DNA of 64,000 bases from SAR202 cluster bacterium (GTDB lineage Bacteria > Chloroflexota > Dehalococcoidia > Lucifugimonadales > OSU-TB39): positions 228,593 to 292,592 of the forward strand of contig VFGY01000037.1 in the NCBI GenBank assembly GCA_009392195.1, in the 5' to 3' direction. Numbering within the stretch: the first letter of the stretch is position 1; each line of letters begins with the position of its first letter. Of the stretch, positions 52,818 through 62,816 are shown piece by piece. The notes under the pieces are model-generated. The model made no database searches and had not been told where the DNA came from. It saw only the letters and a program-made list of their open reading frames with translations. Position numbers and translations under genes: made by a program.

Positions 52818-55280
52818 ATGAAAGTTCCTCTTTCTTGGTTAAATAAATATGTTGATATTTCTTTGGAGCATCATGAATTAGCCCATGAATTGACGATGGT
52901 GGGTGTAGAAGTTGGCTCTATAAATATCATTGGAGATAAATGGGGAAATGATTTATGCATTGGCGGCGTTGAAAAAATTGTTCAACATCCAAATGCTGAT
53001 AGATTAAGATTAGCTTCTGTAATCATCGGAAATGGGGTTGTAAAGACCGTTGTCTGTGGTGCCAATAATCTGGAAATAAACCAAAAAATCGCATTTGCTG
53101 AGGTAGGAGCGAATTTATTTGACGTTAAATCTGGAGAATATAGAAAATTAAAACCTGCTAAAATTAGAGGTGTTGTTTCTGAAGGGATGATTTGTTCGGA
53201 ATTGGAATTAGGTATTGGAACAAACCATGAAGGGATTCTAGCATTGCCTAAAGATGCCCCGATTGGATGCAATTTGAAAGATTATTTAGGTGATGTGATT
53301 CTTGATATAGAGGTTACTCCAAACAGACCAGATTGTTTATCAGTCCTAGGCATAGCACGTGAAATAGCTGCTATTACAAACTTGCCAGTTAAAGAACCGG
53401 AAATAACCTACCCTCAAAGTGAAATTCAAGTTCAGGATAAAGTTAATATTGAAATCCACAATAACGACCTATGCAAGAGATATGCAGCTACCATTGTTGA
53501 AGGTGTAAAAATTGGCAATTCTCCCAAATGGTTGGTAGAGGCATTATTAAAGGCAGGACACAATTCGATCAACAACGTCGTTGATATAACCAATTTCGTT
53601 ATGCTGGAGCTTGGGCAGCCTTTACACGCTTTTGACTTCAACAATTTAAATGGTTCGGAAATTAATATAAGAACAGCAAAGAGTAAAGAACAAATCGATG
53701 CCTTAAATGATGAAAACTTAACATTATCTTCGTCAATGTTAACGATTTCTGATTCCAAGAACCCTGTAGCACTTGCTGGAATTATTGGTGGGAAAAAGAG
53801 TGCTGTTTCTGAGGCCACAACATCAATATTGCTTGAATCAGCAAGCTTCAACGCAGTTAATGTCAGGACTACCGTCAACGATTTAGGTGTTGCCACGGAT
53901 GCTTCCTATCGTTTTGAACGGTCTCCTAGTGTAGATATAGTGCCAATTGCATTGCAAAGAGCAACCAAATTGATTTTGGAAGTTGCTGGAGGGACCGCGA
54001 TGAATGGAATAATGGATGTTTACCCTGAAAAAGAAATGCAGAAAAAGCTTGTACTAACAAGTGAAACCATATGTAAAGTTCTTGGTATTAATATTGACAA
54101 GGATGATGTAGTTGCCTCTTTGAACTCGTTAGGTTTTAAAGTACTAGAACTAGAGAAAAAAGTGAAATCAAAAAATGATGGTTACCAATTGGATATAACA
54201 GTGCCCTATTGGCGATCTGATATATCTATAAAAGAGGATTTGATTGAAGAAATTGCCAGAATAATAGGTTATGAAAAAATACCTTCGATAATGCTTGCAA
54301 CTCCAATACCAGAATTCAATCCCGATTTGAAACCACCTAAATTTGTATTGAAAGAGTTGATTGCATCATTAGGGATGACAGAAATCATTTCATATCCACT
54401 TACCGATTTGGAAGCGTTGAAGCTAGTAGATCCAGCGCTTAATGAAAATGATGTAATCAAGACAACTAACCCAATGAATTCCGAAATGCAGTATATGAGA
54501 ACGAGTTTAATTCCAAGTGTTTTAAGAACATTATCTCAAAACATTAAAAATTCTCGAGGGAAACCGATTAGATTGTTTGAAATTGGAAGAGTGTACAAGT
54601 ATTTTTCAAGCCAAAATGACGAAATGCTCCCAATGGAGAATGAGAAAATAGTTGGAGTTCTATGTGGGCCTAGAAGTAACGACTCATGGTTGACCACTGG
54701 AGAAGATGTTGATTTTTATGATGGTAAGGGAGTTTTAGAAATCCTTTTCAATAAATTATCTTTAAAAGTAAATTGGATGCCATCTACTAATAAAATTACA
54801 AAAGAAGAATCAACAGCAGATTTAATTTGTGAGTATCCTATAAATAATGAAAAAAACGAAATTCTTGGTATGTGCGGAGAACTCAAAAGAGAAGTTGGAG
54901 AATTTTTTGACATAGAAGTACCAGTAATTATATTTGAAATTGACGCAGATTCGATAGCGAATAATATTCAGTCAAAAATATCTGCTTACCATCAAATAAA
55001 CAGATTTCCTTCTTCTGAAAGGGATATTTCTCTAGTATTTGATAAATCAATTACTTCATTAGATATTGTTAATATGATTTGTTCACACAAACTAGTTGAA
55101 ACAGTAATGCCTGTAGATGTGTATTCGGGAGAAGAGATACAACAAGGAAAAAAATCGATTACATATAGGATAGTATATCGTGGGAATGATATAACTTTGA
55201 CTGGCGATCAGGTACAAAAAGCCCAAAATTCCATTTTAAAGAATCTTAAAGAAGGATTGGGAGTTGTGAGCCGTTTCTGA
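52818..55280 (+). CDS. pheT: Phenylalanyl-tRNA synthetase beta subunit
   Basis: An 820-residue protein. N-terminal tRNA-binding (EMAP-like) domain about 40-150, with VEKIVQHPNADRLRLA and VCGANN. B3/B4 editing domain about 205-380, B5 about 410-485, a synthetase-like core, and the C-terminal ferredoxin-fold anticodon-binding domain about 725-820 with FPSSERDISLVF. All domains are present and in the usual order. Confidence 0.96.
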   Translation: MKVPLSWLNKYVDISLEHHELAHELTMVGVEVGSINIIGDKWGNDLCIGGVEKIVQHPNADRLRLASVIIGNGVVKTVVCGANNLEINQKIAFAEVGANLFDVKSGEYRKLKPAKIRGVVSEGMICSELELGIGTNHEGILALPKDAPIGCNLKDYLGDVILDIEVTPNRPDCLSVLGIAREIAAITNLPVKEPEITYPQSEIQVQDKVNIEIHNNDLCKRYAATIVEGVKIGNSPKWLVEALLKAGHNSINNVVDITNFVMLELGQPLHAFDFNNLNGSEINIRTAKSKEQIDALNDENLTLSSSMLTISDSKNPVALAGIIGGKKSAVSEATTSILLESASFNAVNVRTTVNDLGVATDASYRFERSPSVDIVPIALQRATKLILEVAGGTAMNGIMDVYPEKEMQKKLVLTSETICKVLGINIDKDDVVASLNSLGFKVLELEKKVKSKNDGYQLDITVPYWRSDISIKEDLIEEIARIIGYEKIPSIMLATPIPEFNPDLKPPKFVLKELIASLGMTEIISYPLTDLEALKLVDPALNENDVIKTTNPMNSEMQYMRTSLIPSVLRTLSQNIKNSRGKPIRLFEIGRVYKYFSSQNDEMLPMENEKIVGVLCGPRSNDSWLTTGEDVDFYDGKGVLEILFNKLSLKVNWMPSTNKITKEESTADLICEYPINNEKNEILGMCGELKREVGEFFDIEVPVIIFEIDADSIANNIQSKISAYHQINRFPSSERDISLVFDKSITSLDIVNMICSHKLVETVMPVDVYSGEEIQQGKKSITYRIVYRGNDITLTGDQVQKAQNSILKNLKEGLGVVSRF

Positions 55281-55333
55281 TTTCTATATTGAATTACATG
55301 TGTATAGAAGCGTGGCTGGTCATAATTTAAGGT

Positions 55334-56596
55334 ATGAAATTGGCAATTAAGCACAATCATGAACAATTAATAGATGTTGATACTGCAGTTGCAAAAGTTT
55401 TAAGCAATGTTGATGAGCTAGATTTTGAAATAAAAAACATAATAGAGTCTTTAAATCATGTATGTTTTGAAGATCTTCTAGCAACCATCGATATCCCTCC
55501 GATGGATAATTCATCGATGGATGGATATGCAGTTAGGTCTGGTGACGTTAAAGATGCTTCCTTAGATACTCCTGTTGATTTAAAGGTAATTGGGACAATA
55601 TCTGCTGGACAAATACCTGATTTCGAAGTAGTCCAAAATTCAGCAGCAAAAATAATGACTGGTGCATCGATTCCTAAAGGAGCAGATGCAGTTATTCCTT
55701 TTGAAGATTTACTAACTATAAATGAAGAATCTATTCGTGTTGTTGGAATGATTAGTCAACGGGATAACATAAGAGACGCAGGTCAAGATGTTAAACAAGG
55801 AAGTGTTTTAATACAAAAAGGAAAACTTATCTCTGCAGCAGATATAGGAATAATGGCTTCACAAGGTTTGGTTGGCATAAAAGTGGTGAAAAAACCAGTC
55901 GTTGCAATTTTGGCTACGGGTAACGAACTGTTGCTTCCGGGAGAAGAATTCGAAAAGGGGAAAATATACGACAGTAATTCCCCAGCGATTGCATCTGCGG
56001 TGACAGAAGCTGGAGGGGTGCCAAAAATATTAGGGATTGCTAGAGACACCTATAGTTCGTTGAAAGAAAAAATAAATCTGGCATCTTCTTGTGACCTTAT
56101 TATAACTTCTGCTGGTGTTTCTAAAGGCGACTATGACATTGTAAAAGATTTTATCAATGATAGAGGCGAAGTTAGGTTTTGGTCTGTAAAAATGCGTCCA
56201 GCTAAACCCATAGCATTTGGCTGGATTGATATAAATAATCAAAAAAAAATTCCTATTATAGGGCTCCCTGGAAATCCAGTGAGTGCAATGGTAGCATTTG
56301 AGAAATTTGGAAGGCCAGCGATATTTAAAATGAGGGGTATATACAATTATAGTAGATTTGTAATAAAGGCAATTCTTGACGATCCTATTGATAACTATGA
56401 TGGTAGAAGAGTATATGCTAGAGGAATAGTAAAAAAAATAAAAAAGGATTATCATGTTTCTCTTACTGGTTCTCAGCAATCCAATCTGTTGACTTCCATG
56501 TCAAAAGCTAATGGCCTTATAGTTTGTCCGGAGGATATTAATAGATTGGAAGCAGGTTCGATAGTAAGGGTTGAAATGATAAATTGGACAGGGTAA
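55334..56596 (+). CDS. moeA: Molybdopterin molybdenumtransferase
   Basis: A 420-residue protein that inserts molybdate into adenylylated molybdopterin. PPMDNSSMDGYAV, TGASIPKGADAVIP, the molybdopterin-binding core with ATGNELL and TSAGVSKGDYD, and GLPGNPVSAMVAFE are all present. It stands apart from moaA and moaC-rnhA but completes part of the same pathway. Lies 53 nt after pheT, probably in the same transcript. Confidence 0.94.
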   Translation: MKLAIKHNHEQLIDVDTAVAKVLSNVDELDFEIKNIIESLNHVCFEDLLATIDIPPMDNSSMDGYAVRSGDVKDASLDTPVDLKVIGTISAGQIPDFEVVQNSAAKIMTGASIPKGADAVIPFEDLLTINEESIRVVGMISQRDNIRDAGQDVKQGSVLIQKGKLISAADIGIMASQGLVGIKVVKKPVVAILATGNELLLPGEEFEKGKIYDSNSPAIASAVTEAGGVPKILGIARDTYSSLKEKINLASSCDLIITSAGVSKGDYDIVKDFINDRGEVRFWSVKMRPAKPIAFGWIDINNQKKIPIIGLPGNPVSAMVAFEKFGRPAIFKMRGIYNYSRFVIKAILDDPIDNYDGRRVYARGIVKKIKKDYHVSLTGSQQSNLLTSMSKANGLIVCPEDINRLEAGSIVRVEMINWTG

Positions 56597-56632
56597 TTTA
56601 TAAATACAATTATAAGAGGTTGAGAAAAATCT

Positions 56633-57016
56633 ATGGTTGAACAATCACAATATCAAATAAATTTAGACAAAAATGTTAATGAGAAAAGGTCTTTAATGCA
56701 CCTTTTTACAGAAATCTTATGTAAAGAGTGCAAGAAACAGTATAAGTCTGATGAGCCTTCAGCTAGTTCTGTTGTTGTCAAAAACATACAAAAATGTTGT
56801 TCCAAAAAACCGGATTATATACATTCGGGATTACCGCTCAAGCAGGCAACTTACCGTGCTTTATTATCCAAAGGAAATAGACCTACGACTGCTCGTCAAA
56901 TTAGTGATTTTCTAACAGAAAGATGGGGTGAAAGTGTTTATACAAGAAGCATGACGCCTGCAGTCATATCTCGTTTGTTGGAAACAAGTGTGGATTATGA
57001 AATTTCTGTGAAATAA
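56633..57016 (+). CDS. Hypothetical 127-residue protein with cysteine pairs
   Basis: Not recognised. The middle carries CKEC (residues 30-33) and KCC, possibly metal-binding. The C-terminal half (about 65-125) has alternating helices, LKQATYRALLSKGNRPTT and ARQISDFLTERWGE, that resemble a winged-helix fold, so it may be a small regulator. It is between moeA and ilvE with short gaps on the same strand. AGAGG lies about 12 nt before the ATG. Confidence 0.65.
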   Translation: MVEQSQYQINLDKNVNEKRSLMHLFTEILCKECKKQYKSDEPSASSVVVKNIQKCCSKKPDYIHSGLPLKQATYRALLSKGNRPTTARQISDFLTERWGESVYTRSMTPAVISRLLETSVDYEISVK

Positions 57017-57059
57017 AACATCTTAGCGAATCAGTTTACTGAAAAAAGGAGATGGCGAC

Positions 57060-57989
57060 ATGGTTAAGCCCCTATCATTTTTTAAAGGCGAGATAGTTCC
57101 AATATCAGAGGCCAATGTAAATATAATGACTCATGCATTACATTATGGCACAGCAGTGTTTGAAGGCGTTAGAGGAAATTGGAATGAGTCGCAATCCAAA
57201 ATGTTCGTTTTTCGATTGAAAGAACATTATGAACGGCTTTTACGTGGCTGCAGTATCTTGTTGATGGATATTCCCTACGATGTACAGGCTATGTGCGATA
57301 TCACCATAAACCTTATTAAGGAATGCGGTTATAAAGAAGATTTGTATATAAGGCCGATTGCATATAAAAGTACAGAGAAAGTAGCTGATTTGAGGTTGCA
57401 CAAGCTTGATAGTGACTTTGCTTTAATTATCGTCCCATTTGGATCATATATAGAGAAGGAGGGTGCAATTAGATGTTGTACCGCGTCATGGAGAAGAATG
57501 AATGACACAAATATGCCTCCAAGGGTAAAAATATCTGGTAATTACGTAAACAGCATTTTGGCAAAAACAGAAGCTGTTATGGCAGGCTTTGATGAAGGCA
57601 TTATGCTTAACCAGGACGGGAGTGTGTCGGAAGGGACAGGTGAAAATTTGTTTTTGGCAATAGATGGCAAAATCCATACACCTTCTTTGGAAAACAATAT
57701 TTTAACCGGGATAACTAGAGATTCTGTTTTTAATATAATAACAAATGAATTGGGACTAGAGGTTATTGAACGCCCGATAGATAGAAGCGAAATTTATCTT
57801 GCTGATGAAATGTTTCTTACCGGCACAGCTGCGCATGTGACCCCGGTCGGAGAATTGGATAATCGCAAGATAGGTTCAGGTGGAGTAGGCCCAATCACAG
57901 AAAAATTGAGTAACATATACGCAAAAGTAATAAGAGGTGAGGAAAAAGAATATCTGAATTGGTGTACGCCAATTAGCGTCAACAGATGA
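57060..57989 (+). CDS. ilvE: Branched-chain amino acid aminotransferase
   Basis: A 309-residue fold-type-IV PLP enzyme that transaminates Val, Leu and Ile. MTHALHYGTAVFEGVRG, PLP lysine K157 in RVKISGNYVNS, DEGIMLNQDGSVSEGTGENLF (shortened here as VSEGTGENLF) and LTGTAAHVTPV are typical. GGAG with an 8-nt gap precedes the ATG. Full length. Confidence 0.93.
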   Translation: MVKPLSFFKGEIVPISEANVNIMTHALHYGTAVFEGVRGNWNESQSKMFVFRLKEHYERLLRGCSILLMDIPYDVQAMCDITINLIKECGYKEDLYIRPIAYKSTEKVADLRLHKLDSDFALIIVPFGSYIEKEGAIRCCTASWRRMNDTNMPPRVKISGNYVNSILAKTEAVMAGFDEGIMLNQDGSVSEGTGENLFLAIDGKIHTPSLENNILTGITRDSVFNIITNELGLEVIERPIDRSEIYLADEMFLTGTAAHVTPVGELDNRKIGSGGVGPITEKLSNIYAKVIRGEEKEYLNWCTPISVNR

Positions 57990-58003
57990 ACAGTAAGTAT
58001 TAG

Positions 58004-59149
58004 ATGTCGCTGTTCGCTATTGAATATTTTTTCTTTGCGTTAGTTTCTAATTTAGGTTTATTGATTTTGGTCGCCAGCAAATCGCGCTTAGAGTATATGA
58101 AACTAATTAATAGCACTCGCAAATCCTTTGTTGTAGGAATTTTGACTATTGTCATTGCATTTGTGTCATATTTTGGTTTTAAAAATCGCAACATAAACGA
58201 TTTTGAAGGTGGATTAGATGCTAATATGCAGGCCTTGTTTTTTATATTAGCAACATTTACAGCAATAATGGTAATGTTGATTTCAATTTCAATTTTGCGA
58301 AAAGGTAAATCAGAAATCTATACAATTAGCGGGTTGGATGTTTTAAAAGAATCCACATATTTGCAAGCATTTTTTAATAGAAGTAAATCAATTCCGTCTT
58401 TGATGTTGCTTGTAATTAATGAAGCTAGGGCAAAGAGTTCTAGTTTGAAATTATCAATTGGATTAATTTTAACTTTAAGCTTTGCAGTTGGGTTACAAGT
58501 CGCATATTCAATTTCTTCCAAAATTACAGACTGGACAGAATTGGTTGCTAGGTTGGATTTGGCTTCAATCGTTGATTATGATTTAAAATTAAGCTTAGCA
58601 ATAAACCGTTATGCCGGGAAATCGTATGTGATTGATTCGACTATTGGAATATTTGCAAGTGACTATTTTTTTCCTGTTATATTTGCTCTGTTTATGGTGG
58701 GAATTTGGTTTAATGGTACGAATCCAAAAGAACGGTCTGTTAATCAGCATATAGTTCTTTTCAGTGTGGTTTCCTTAGCTTTTGTGAATTGGATAATCTT
58801 TGTTGTTAATGCATATTTGTTTAGGCCGCGCCCATTTGAAAATCAACAGATAAATTTGATATTTTATGAAGCCACGGACTCTTCTTTTCCGTCAAATTCT
58901 TTGGCTGTATTGTTTGCGATTTCTATTAGTGCATTAATCATAAATCAGCGATATGGGATTTTATTGTTATGCCTCTCGGCCGTTTATGGAATGAGTAGAA
59001 TATATGTTGGGGTCCATTACCCGTTGGATATTTTTTCAGCACTGATTTTAGGTGGAATAGTTGCGGTAATAGTATGGTATTTAGGAAAACTTATATATCC
59101 GATACCATTAGCATTTATAAAATTACTGAGGCTGTTTTTTTTGGCGTAA
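58004..59149 (+). CDS. PAP2-like membrane protein with altered phosphatase motifs
   Basis: A 381-residue polytopic protein with about nine hydrophobic helices. The C-terminal third is of the PAP2 superfamily: YLFRPRPF stands for motif 1 but without the usual lysine, FPSNS for motif 2 with Ser where the general-acid His is expected, and SRIYVGVHYPLD for motif 3 with the nucleophile His and its Asp kept. The N-terminal part has extra TM helices. It might act on undecaprenyl or other lipid phosphates, but with two motifs changed activity is uncertain. It starts 14 nt after ilvE. Confidence 0.78.
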   Translation: MSLFAIEYFFFALVSNLGLLILVASKSRLEYMKLINSTRKSFVVGILTIVIAFVSYFGFKNRNINDFEGGLDANMQALFFILATFTAIMVMLISISILRKGKSEIYTISGLDVLKESTYLQAFFNRSKSIPSLMLLVINEARAKSSSLKLSIGLILTLSFAVGLQVAYSISSKITDWTELVARLDLASIVDYDLKLSLAINRYAGKSYVIDSTIGIFASDYFFPVIFALFMVGIWFNGTNPKERSVNQHIVLFSVVSLAFVNWIIFVVNAYLFRPRPFENQQINLIFYEATDSSFPSNSLAVLFAISISALIINQRYGILLLCLSAVYGMSRIYVGVHYPLDIFSALILGGIVAVIVWYLGKLIYPIPLAFIKLLRLFFLA

Positions 59150-59161
59150 CAGAATCATAGG

Positions 59162-59190
59162 TTGACACCTACGAGTTGGTTACTTAAACT
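59162..59190 (+). promoter_or_regulatory. Candidate promoter of the dadA-like gene
   Basis: Perfect TTGACA (59162-59167), 17-nt spacer, TAAACT (59185-59190; 4 of 6 consensus). The ATG follows 21 nt later with AAAGGTGG as a ribosome binding site. Confidence 0.5.
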
Positions 59191-59211
59191 TTTTCATAGA
59201 AAGGTGGTCCT

Positions 59212-60465
59212 ATGTATAAAGATGATGGAATAATCATAATTGGCGGAGGTGTGATAGGTATATGCACGGCTTATTATTTAAGCTCGTATGGCCAAAAAGT
59301 AACCGTTTTGGATAAAGGTAAAATAGGACACGGTAGTTCTTTTGGTAATTGTGGTTTAATAGTACCGTCACATAGTATACCTATAGCGGCGCCTGGTGTT
59401 GTTTTGCAGGGACTTAAATGGATGTTTGATTCAACTAGTCCATTTTATATAAAACCTCGATTCAACTACGAATTAATTATGTGGTTATGGAAATTTATGA
59501 AGGCTTGCAACTACAGGAAGACTCAAAAAGGTATAGAGGCTTTAGTCAAACTAACTACAGAAAGTATGGGTCTGTATGAACAAATTATGGATGCAAACCC
59601 CGAATTAGACTGTAATTTCAGAAAAGATGGTTTATTAATGGTATACAAAACGGCTGAAGGATATAGCCTTGGTCTTCACGAATCTGAAGAAGTTGGATCT
59701 CACGGAGTCCAGTCCCAGAGGATGACAAACCAGGAGTTGCAAAGGTTTGAGCCAGGTTTGCGCGGTGACCTGCATGGTGGTGTATATTATCCTGATGATG
59801 GTCATTTCGACCCATATAAATTTGTTGATCAATTATCAAAATTAGTAAAATCCAAAGGAGTTGAGATAATTGAAGATGCGGAAGTAAAAGATTTAATTGT
59901 GTCCGGAAATAGAATCGATAAGATTATAACACCAAAAGAAGAATATACTCCTAACTGGACAATTATTACAGCTGGGGCATGGTCGCCTAACCTGTCTAAA
60001 AAGATTGGAGCGGAGTTGCCAGTTCAGCCTGCTAAGGGATATAGTGTGTCGTATAATCGTTCGGGATTGTCTATCAAAACTCCGATGCTTTTATCAGAGG
60101 CCAAAATAGGGGTTAATCCGGTTATCGATGGAATAAGGCTTGCTGGAACTTTAGAGCTCACAGGTATTGATTCAAGTATTAACCAGAGGAGAGTTCAGGC
60201 GATTGTTAGTGGTGCACATGAATATTTAACGGGAGATTCTGCAAAGTTTGAGATTACCAATGTCTGGACAGGTATGAGGCCGGTGACTCCTGATGGACTG
60301 CCGGTAATTGACAGAATACCGAATATTGAGAATTTGATTGTTGCAACCGGGCATGCAATGTTGGGGATGACTATGGGTCCAGTAACCGGCAGGGCTGTCT
60401 CAGAGATTGTGGCGGGGAATTCTAGCTCAATAGATTTAACCCCGCTAAAGTACGGAAGATTTTAA
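59212..60465 (+). CDS. FAD-dependent D-amino-acid dehydrogenase (DadA-like)
   Basis: A 417-residue DAO-family flavoprotein. N-terminal GGGVIG (11-16) with IGHGSSFGNCGLIVPSH binds FAD. The C-terminal TNVWTGMRPVTPDGLPVID and ATGHAMLGMTMGP are typical of DadA. It should oxidise D-amino acids to keto acids and pass electrons to the respiratory chain. It has its own promoter and converges on lysS with 6 nt between stops. Confidence 0.88.
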   Translation: MYKDDGIIIIGGGVIGICTAYYLSSYGQKVTVLDKGKIGHGSSFGNCGLIVPSHSIPIAAPGVVLQGLKWMFDSTSPFYIKPRFNYELIMWLWKFMKACNYRKTQKGIEALVKLTTESMGLYEQIMDANPELDCNFRKDGLLMVYKTAEGYSLGLHESEEVGSHGVQSQRMTNQELQRFEPGLRGDLHGGVYYPDDGHFDPYKFVDQLSKLVKSKGVEIIEDAEVKDLIVSGNRIDKIITPKEEYTPNWTIITAGAWSPNLSKKIGAELPVQPAKGYSVSYNRSGLSIKTPMLLSEAKIGVNPVIDGIRLAGTLELTGIDSSINQRRVQAIVSGAHEYLTGDSAKFEITNVWTGMRPVTPDGLPVIDRIPNIENLIVATGHAMLGMTMGPVTGRAVSEIVAGNSSSIDLTPLKYGRF

Positions 60466-60471
60466 TTTTGT

Positions 60472-61956
60472 TTACGACTTTAACTGAGGAAAGAGTACTA
60501 CTTCTCTAATTGAACGCTGACTAGAAAAGATCATAATAAGCCTATCAATGCCTAGTCCTAAGCCCCCGGTTGGCGGCATGCCATGTTCAAGTGCTACAAT
60601 AAAATCCTCGTCAAGCCTATCAAGTTCTACATTTTTAAATTTAGATCTTAGAGATTCTTGCTGCTCTAAACGAATTCTTTGATCTACAGGGTCATTTAAT
60701 TCACTGAATGCATTGCATATTTCCATTCCACCTACAAATCCTTCAAAACGTTCTGCAATCAAAGGGTTTTGGGGGCTTTTTTTCGCTAAAGGAGACATCG
60801 CGACTGGATAATTTACCAAAAATGTTGGCTGGATTAAATTTGGCTCAATTACTAATGAAATGAGTTTGTCCATCAAACCTGCCCAAGTCGTTTGGTTGCC
60901 AGTGTCCAAACCTTTATCCCTCATTGTTTCTGATAAATGTTCAATTTCCAAGTGCTCAAGGTAATCAATGCCAGAGGCAGATTTAATAGCTTCACGTAGG
61001 TCTAGTCGGTTCCAAGGAGGGGTTAGGTCTATAGTGTTATTTTCGAATTCGAATTTTGAATCTCCGGTCAAATTTAATGCTAAATCATGCACTAAAGATT
61101 CAACCATAGTCATTACCTGTTCATAATCTGCAAAAGCTTGGTAGCTTTCCATCATTGTGAATTCAGGATTATGGTAGAAGTCTAGCCCTTCATTTCTAAA
61201 CACTTTTCCTATTTCGTAAACTTTTTCAATTCCTCCGACAATGATACGTTTTAAATATAATTCAGTAGCTATTCTCAGATATAGATCTCTATTAAGAGCA
61301 TTGTGGTGAGTGATAAAAGGTGTAGCACTTGCTCCTGCTGGTATAGGTACTAAAACTGGGGTTTCTACTTCTGTAAATCCTAGAGAGTCCATTTTTTGTC
61401 TTAATAATTTAATGGTTTTACTACGCAATATAGCAATGTCTAGAGATTTTTGATTGGATATCAAGTCTAGGTATCTTTGTCTATACCTTAGTTCAATATC
61501 AGTCAATCCGTGCCATTTTTCGGGTAGGGGCCTAATAGCTTTTGATAATATTTGCCATTCATGTACTTCAACAGTAGCCTCCCCGGTCTTGGTTCTGAAA
61601 ACCGGACCTACTGCACCTAGCCAGTCTCCAACATCTAAAAGTCTGACGTGTTGATAGCTAGATTCCAGAAAATTTTTTCTGAAAATTAATTGAATGTGCC
61701 CTGATTGGTCCTTAAGGTCAATGAATGTGGTGCCACCCATTTTTCTAAATCGGGTTATACGTCCAGCTATTGAAATAGATTGAGTTTTTACTTGGTTTTC
61801 ACAAGAGGTAGTTTCTATTTTTGTAAGCTGTTCAACTGCTTGTACCGCAGAGTGAGTTTTGTTGTAGCTTGTTGGAAAAGGCTCTATGTTATTTTTGCGC
61901 AACTCTTCCAGTTTATTTAAACGGGCTTTATATAAATCGTTATCAAGCATATCCAA
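60472..61956 (-). CDS. lysS: Lysyl-tRNA synthetase, class II
   Basis: A 494-residue protein. N-terminal OB-fold anticodon-binding domain about 55-155 (GRITRFRKMGGTTFIDL). Class II core with RYRQRYLDL, motif 2 FRNEGLDFYHNPEF, and motif 3 GGLGLGIDRLIM. ELNDPVDQRIRLE is also diagnostic. Start at the first ATG (MDMLDNDLYK); a second ATG two codons in is equally possible. Confidence 0.95.
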   Translation of the reverse strand: MDMLDNDLYKARLNKLEELRKNNIEPFPTSYNKTHSAVQAVEQLTKIETTSCENQVKTQSISIAGRITRFRKMGGTTFIDLKDQSGHIQLIFRKNFLESSYQHVRLLDVGDWLGAVGPVFRTKTGEATVEVHEWQILSKAIRPLPEKWHGLTDIELRYRQRYLDLISNQKSLDIAILRSKTIKLLRQKMDSLGFTEVETPVLVPIPAGASATPFITHHNALNRDLYLRIATELYLKRIIVGGIEKVYEIGKVFRNEGLDFYHNPEFTMMESYQAFADYEQVMTMVESLVHDLALNLTGDSKFEFENNTIDLTPPWNRLDLREAIKSASGIDYLEHLEIEHLSETMRDKGLDTGNQTTWAGLMDKLISLVIEPNLIQPTFLVNYPVAMSPLAKKSPQNPLIAERFEGFVGGMEICNAFSELNDPVDQRIRLEQQESLRSKFKNVELDRLDEDFIVALEHGMPPTGGLGLGIDRLIMIFSSQRSIREVVLFPQLKS

Positions 61957-62252
61957 AATTCAATTTTTCACTTATGTAATATTGTTTTATCGTCTATATA
62001 GGATGGTTTAAACAGAACCAATTAAAATCCAACAAATTCAATTTTAGGCTCAAAACAAGTGTTTGTAAATGATAGAAAAGTTCAAAACACTTTTATATAA
62101 ACATTTATATTAAGTGAGAAGAAAAGGAGAAATTAGCAAAGAAAATGACACCTTAAATTTGCTATGAAAGAAAATGTTGTGGTGATATTATCCTTTACTT
62201 ATTGAATTGGTTGATATTAAACAAAAGTTTGATACGAATCACAAAAAACGAT
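61957..62252. other. Divergent intergenic region, lysS to rsmD
   Basis: About 296 A+T-rich nt. No tRNA, hairpin terminator or small ORF stands out. It should hold the promoters of lysS and of the rsmD-coaD run, but I cannot place them firmly. Confidence 0.4.
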
Positions 62253-62816
62253 ATGAAAACTAGAATAACTGGCGGACAACTTAAAGGCATGGCTCTGAAT
62301 TCTTCAAAATCAGATACTTTAAGGCCTACCCTACAAATGGTGAGGCTAGCTATATGCTCAATGTTTGGTAATAACAAGTTCAACGATATACATGTGCTTG
62401 ATTTATATTCAGGAACAGGTGTTTTGGGATTAGAGGCTTTGTCCCGCGGCGCGAGGTGGGTAGATTTTGTTGAAAAAAATAGAAATCGGTGCCGTAATAT
62501 AACTTCTGCTTTATCGAAATTTGGTTTGGAAGATAAAGGCAAGGTATATTGTGCTGATGTTGAGAAGTTTATAACTCGACTCAACTCCAAATATAGCTTA
62601 ATTACAATGGATCCACCTTATGCTGATGATTGTTGGGGAAAGATTATGCCTTTGGTTGCTAGTGGAGGTTTTATAGATGAGCATTCGGTTGTCGTAGCAG
62701 AACATGGGCGAGAAAATAAACCTGATTCCAAATATGAACGTCTTATGAGAACTTCAGCGAAACAATATGGGGATTCATATATTTCTATATATTCTATGGG
62801 TGTAACAAATGGTTAA
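62253..62816 (+). CDS. rsmD: 16S rRNA (guanine966-N2)-methyltransferase
   Basis: A 187-residue SAM-dependent methyltransferase. RITGGQLKG near the N-terminus, RPTLQMVR, the SAM loop DLYSGTGVLGLEALSRGA and the catalytic DPPY (in TMDPPYADD) are clear. The frame is open 17 codons upstream (62202), but ATG at 62253 starts the conserved MKTRITGG. It overlaps coaD by 8 nt, a common gene pair. Confidence 0.92.
   Translation: MKTRITGGQLKGMALNSSKSDTLRPTLQMVRLAICSMFGNNKFNDIHVLDLYSGTGVLGLEALSRGARWVDFVEKNRNRCRNITSALSKFGLEDKGKVYCADVEKFITRLNSKYSLITMDPPYADDCWGKIMPLVASGGFIDEHSVVVAEHGRENKPDSKYERLMRTSAKQYGDSYISIYSMGVTNG

Noticed and set aside
61957..62252. tRNA or small RNA in the lysS/rsmD gap
   Set aside because: No cloverleaf or GTTCGA-type T-loop was seen.
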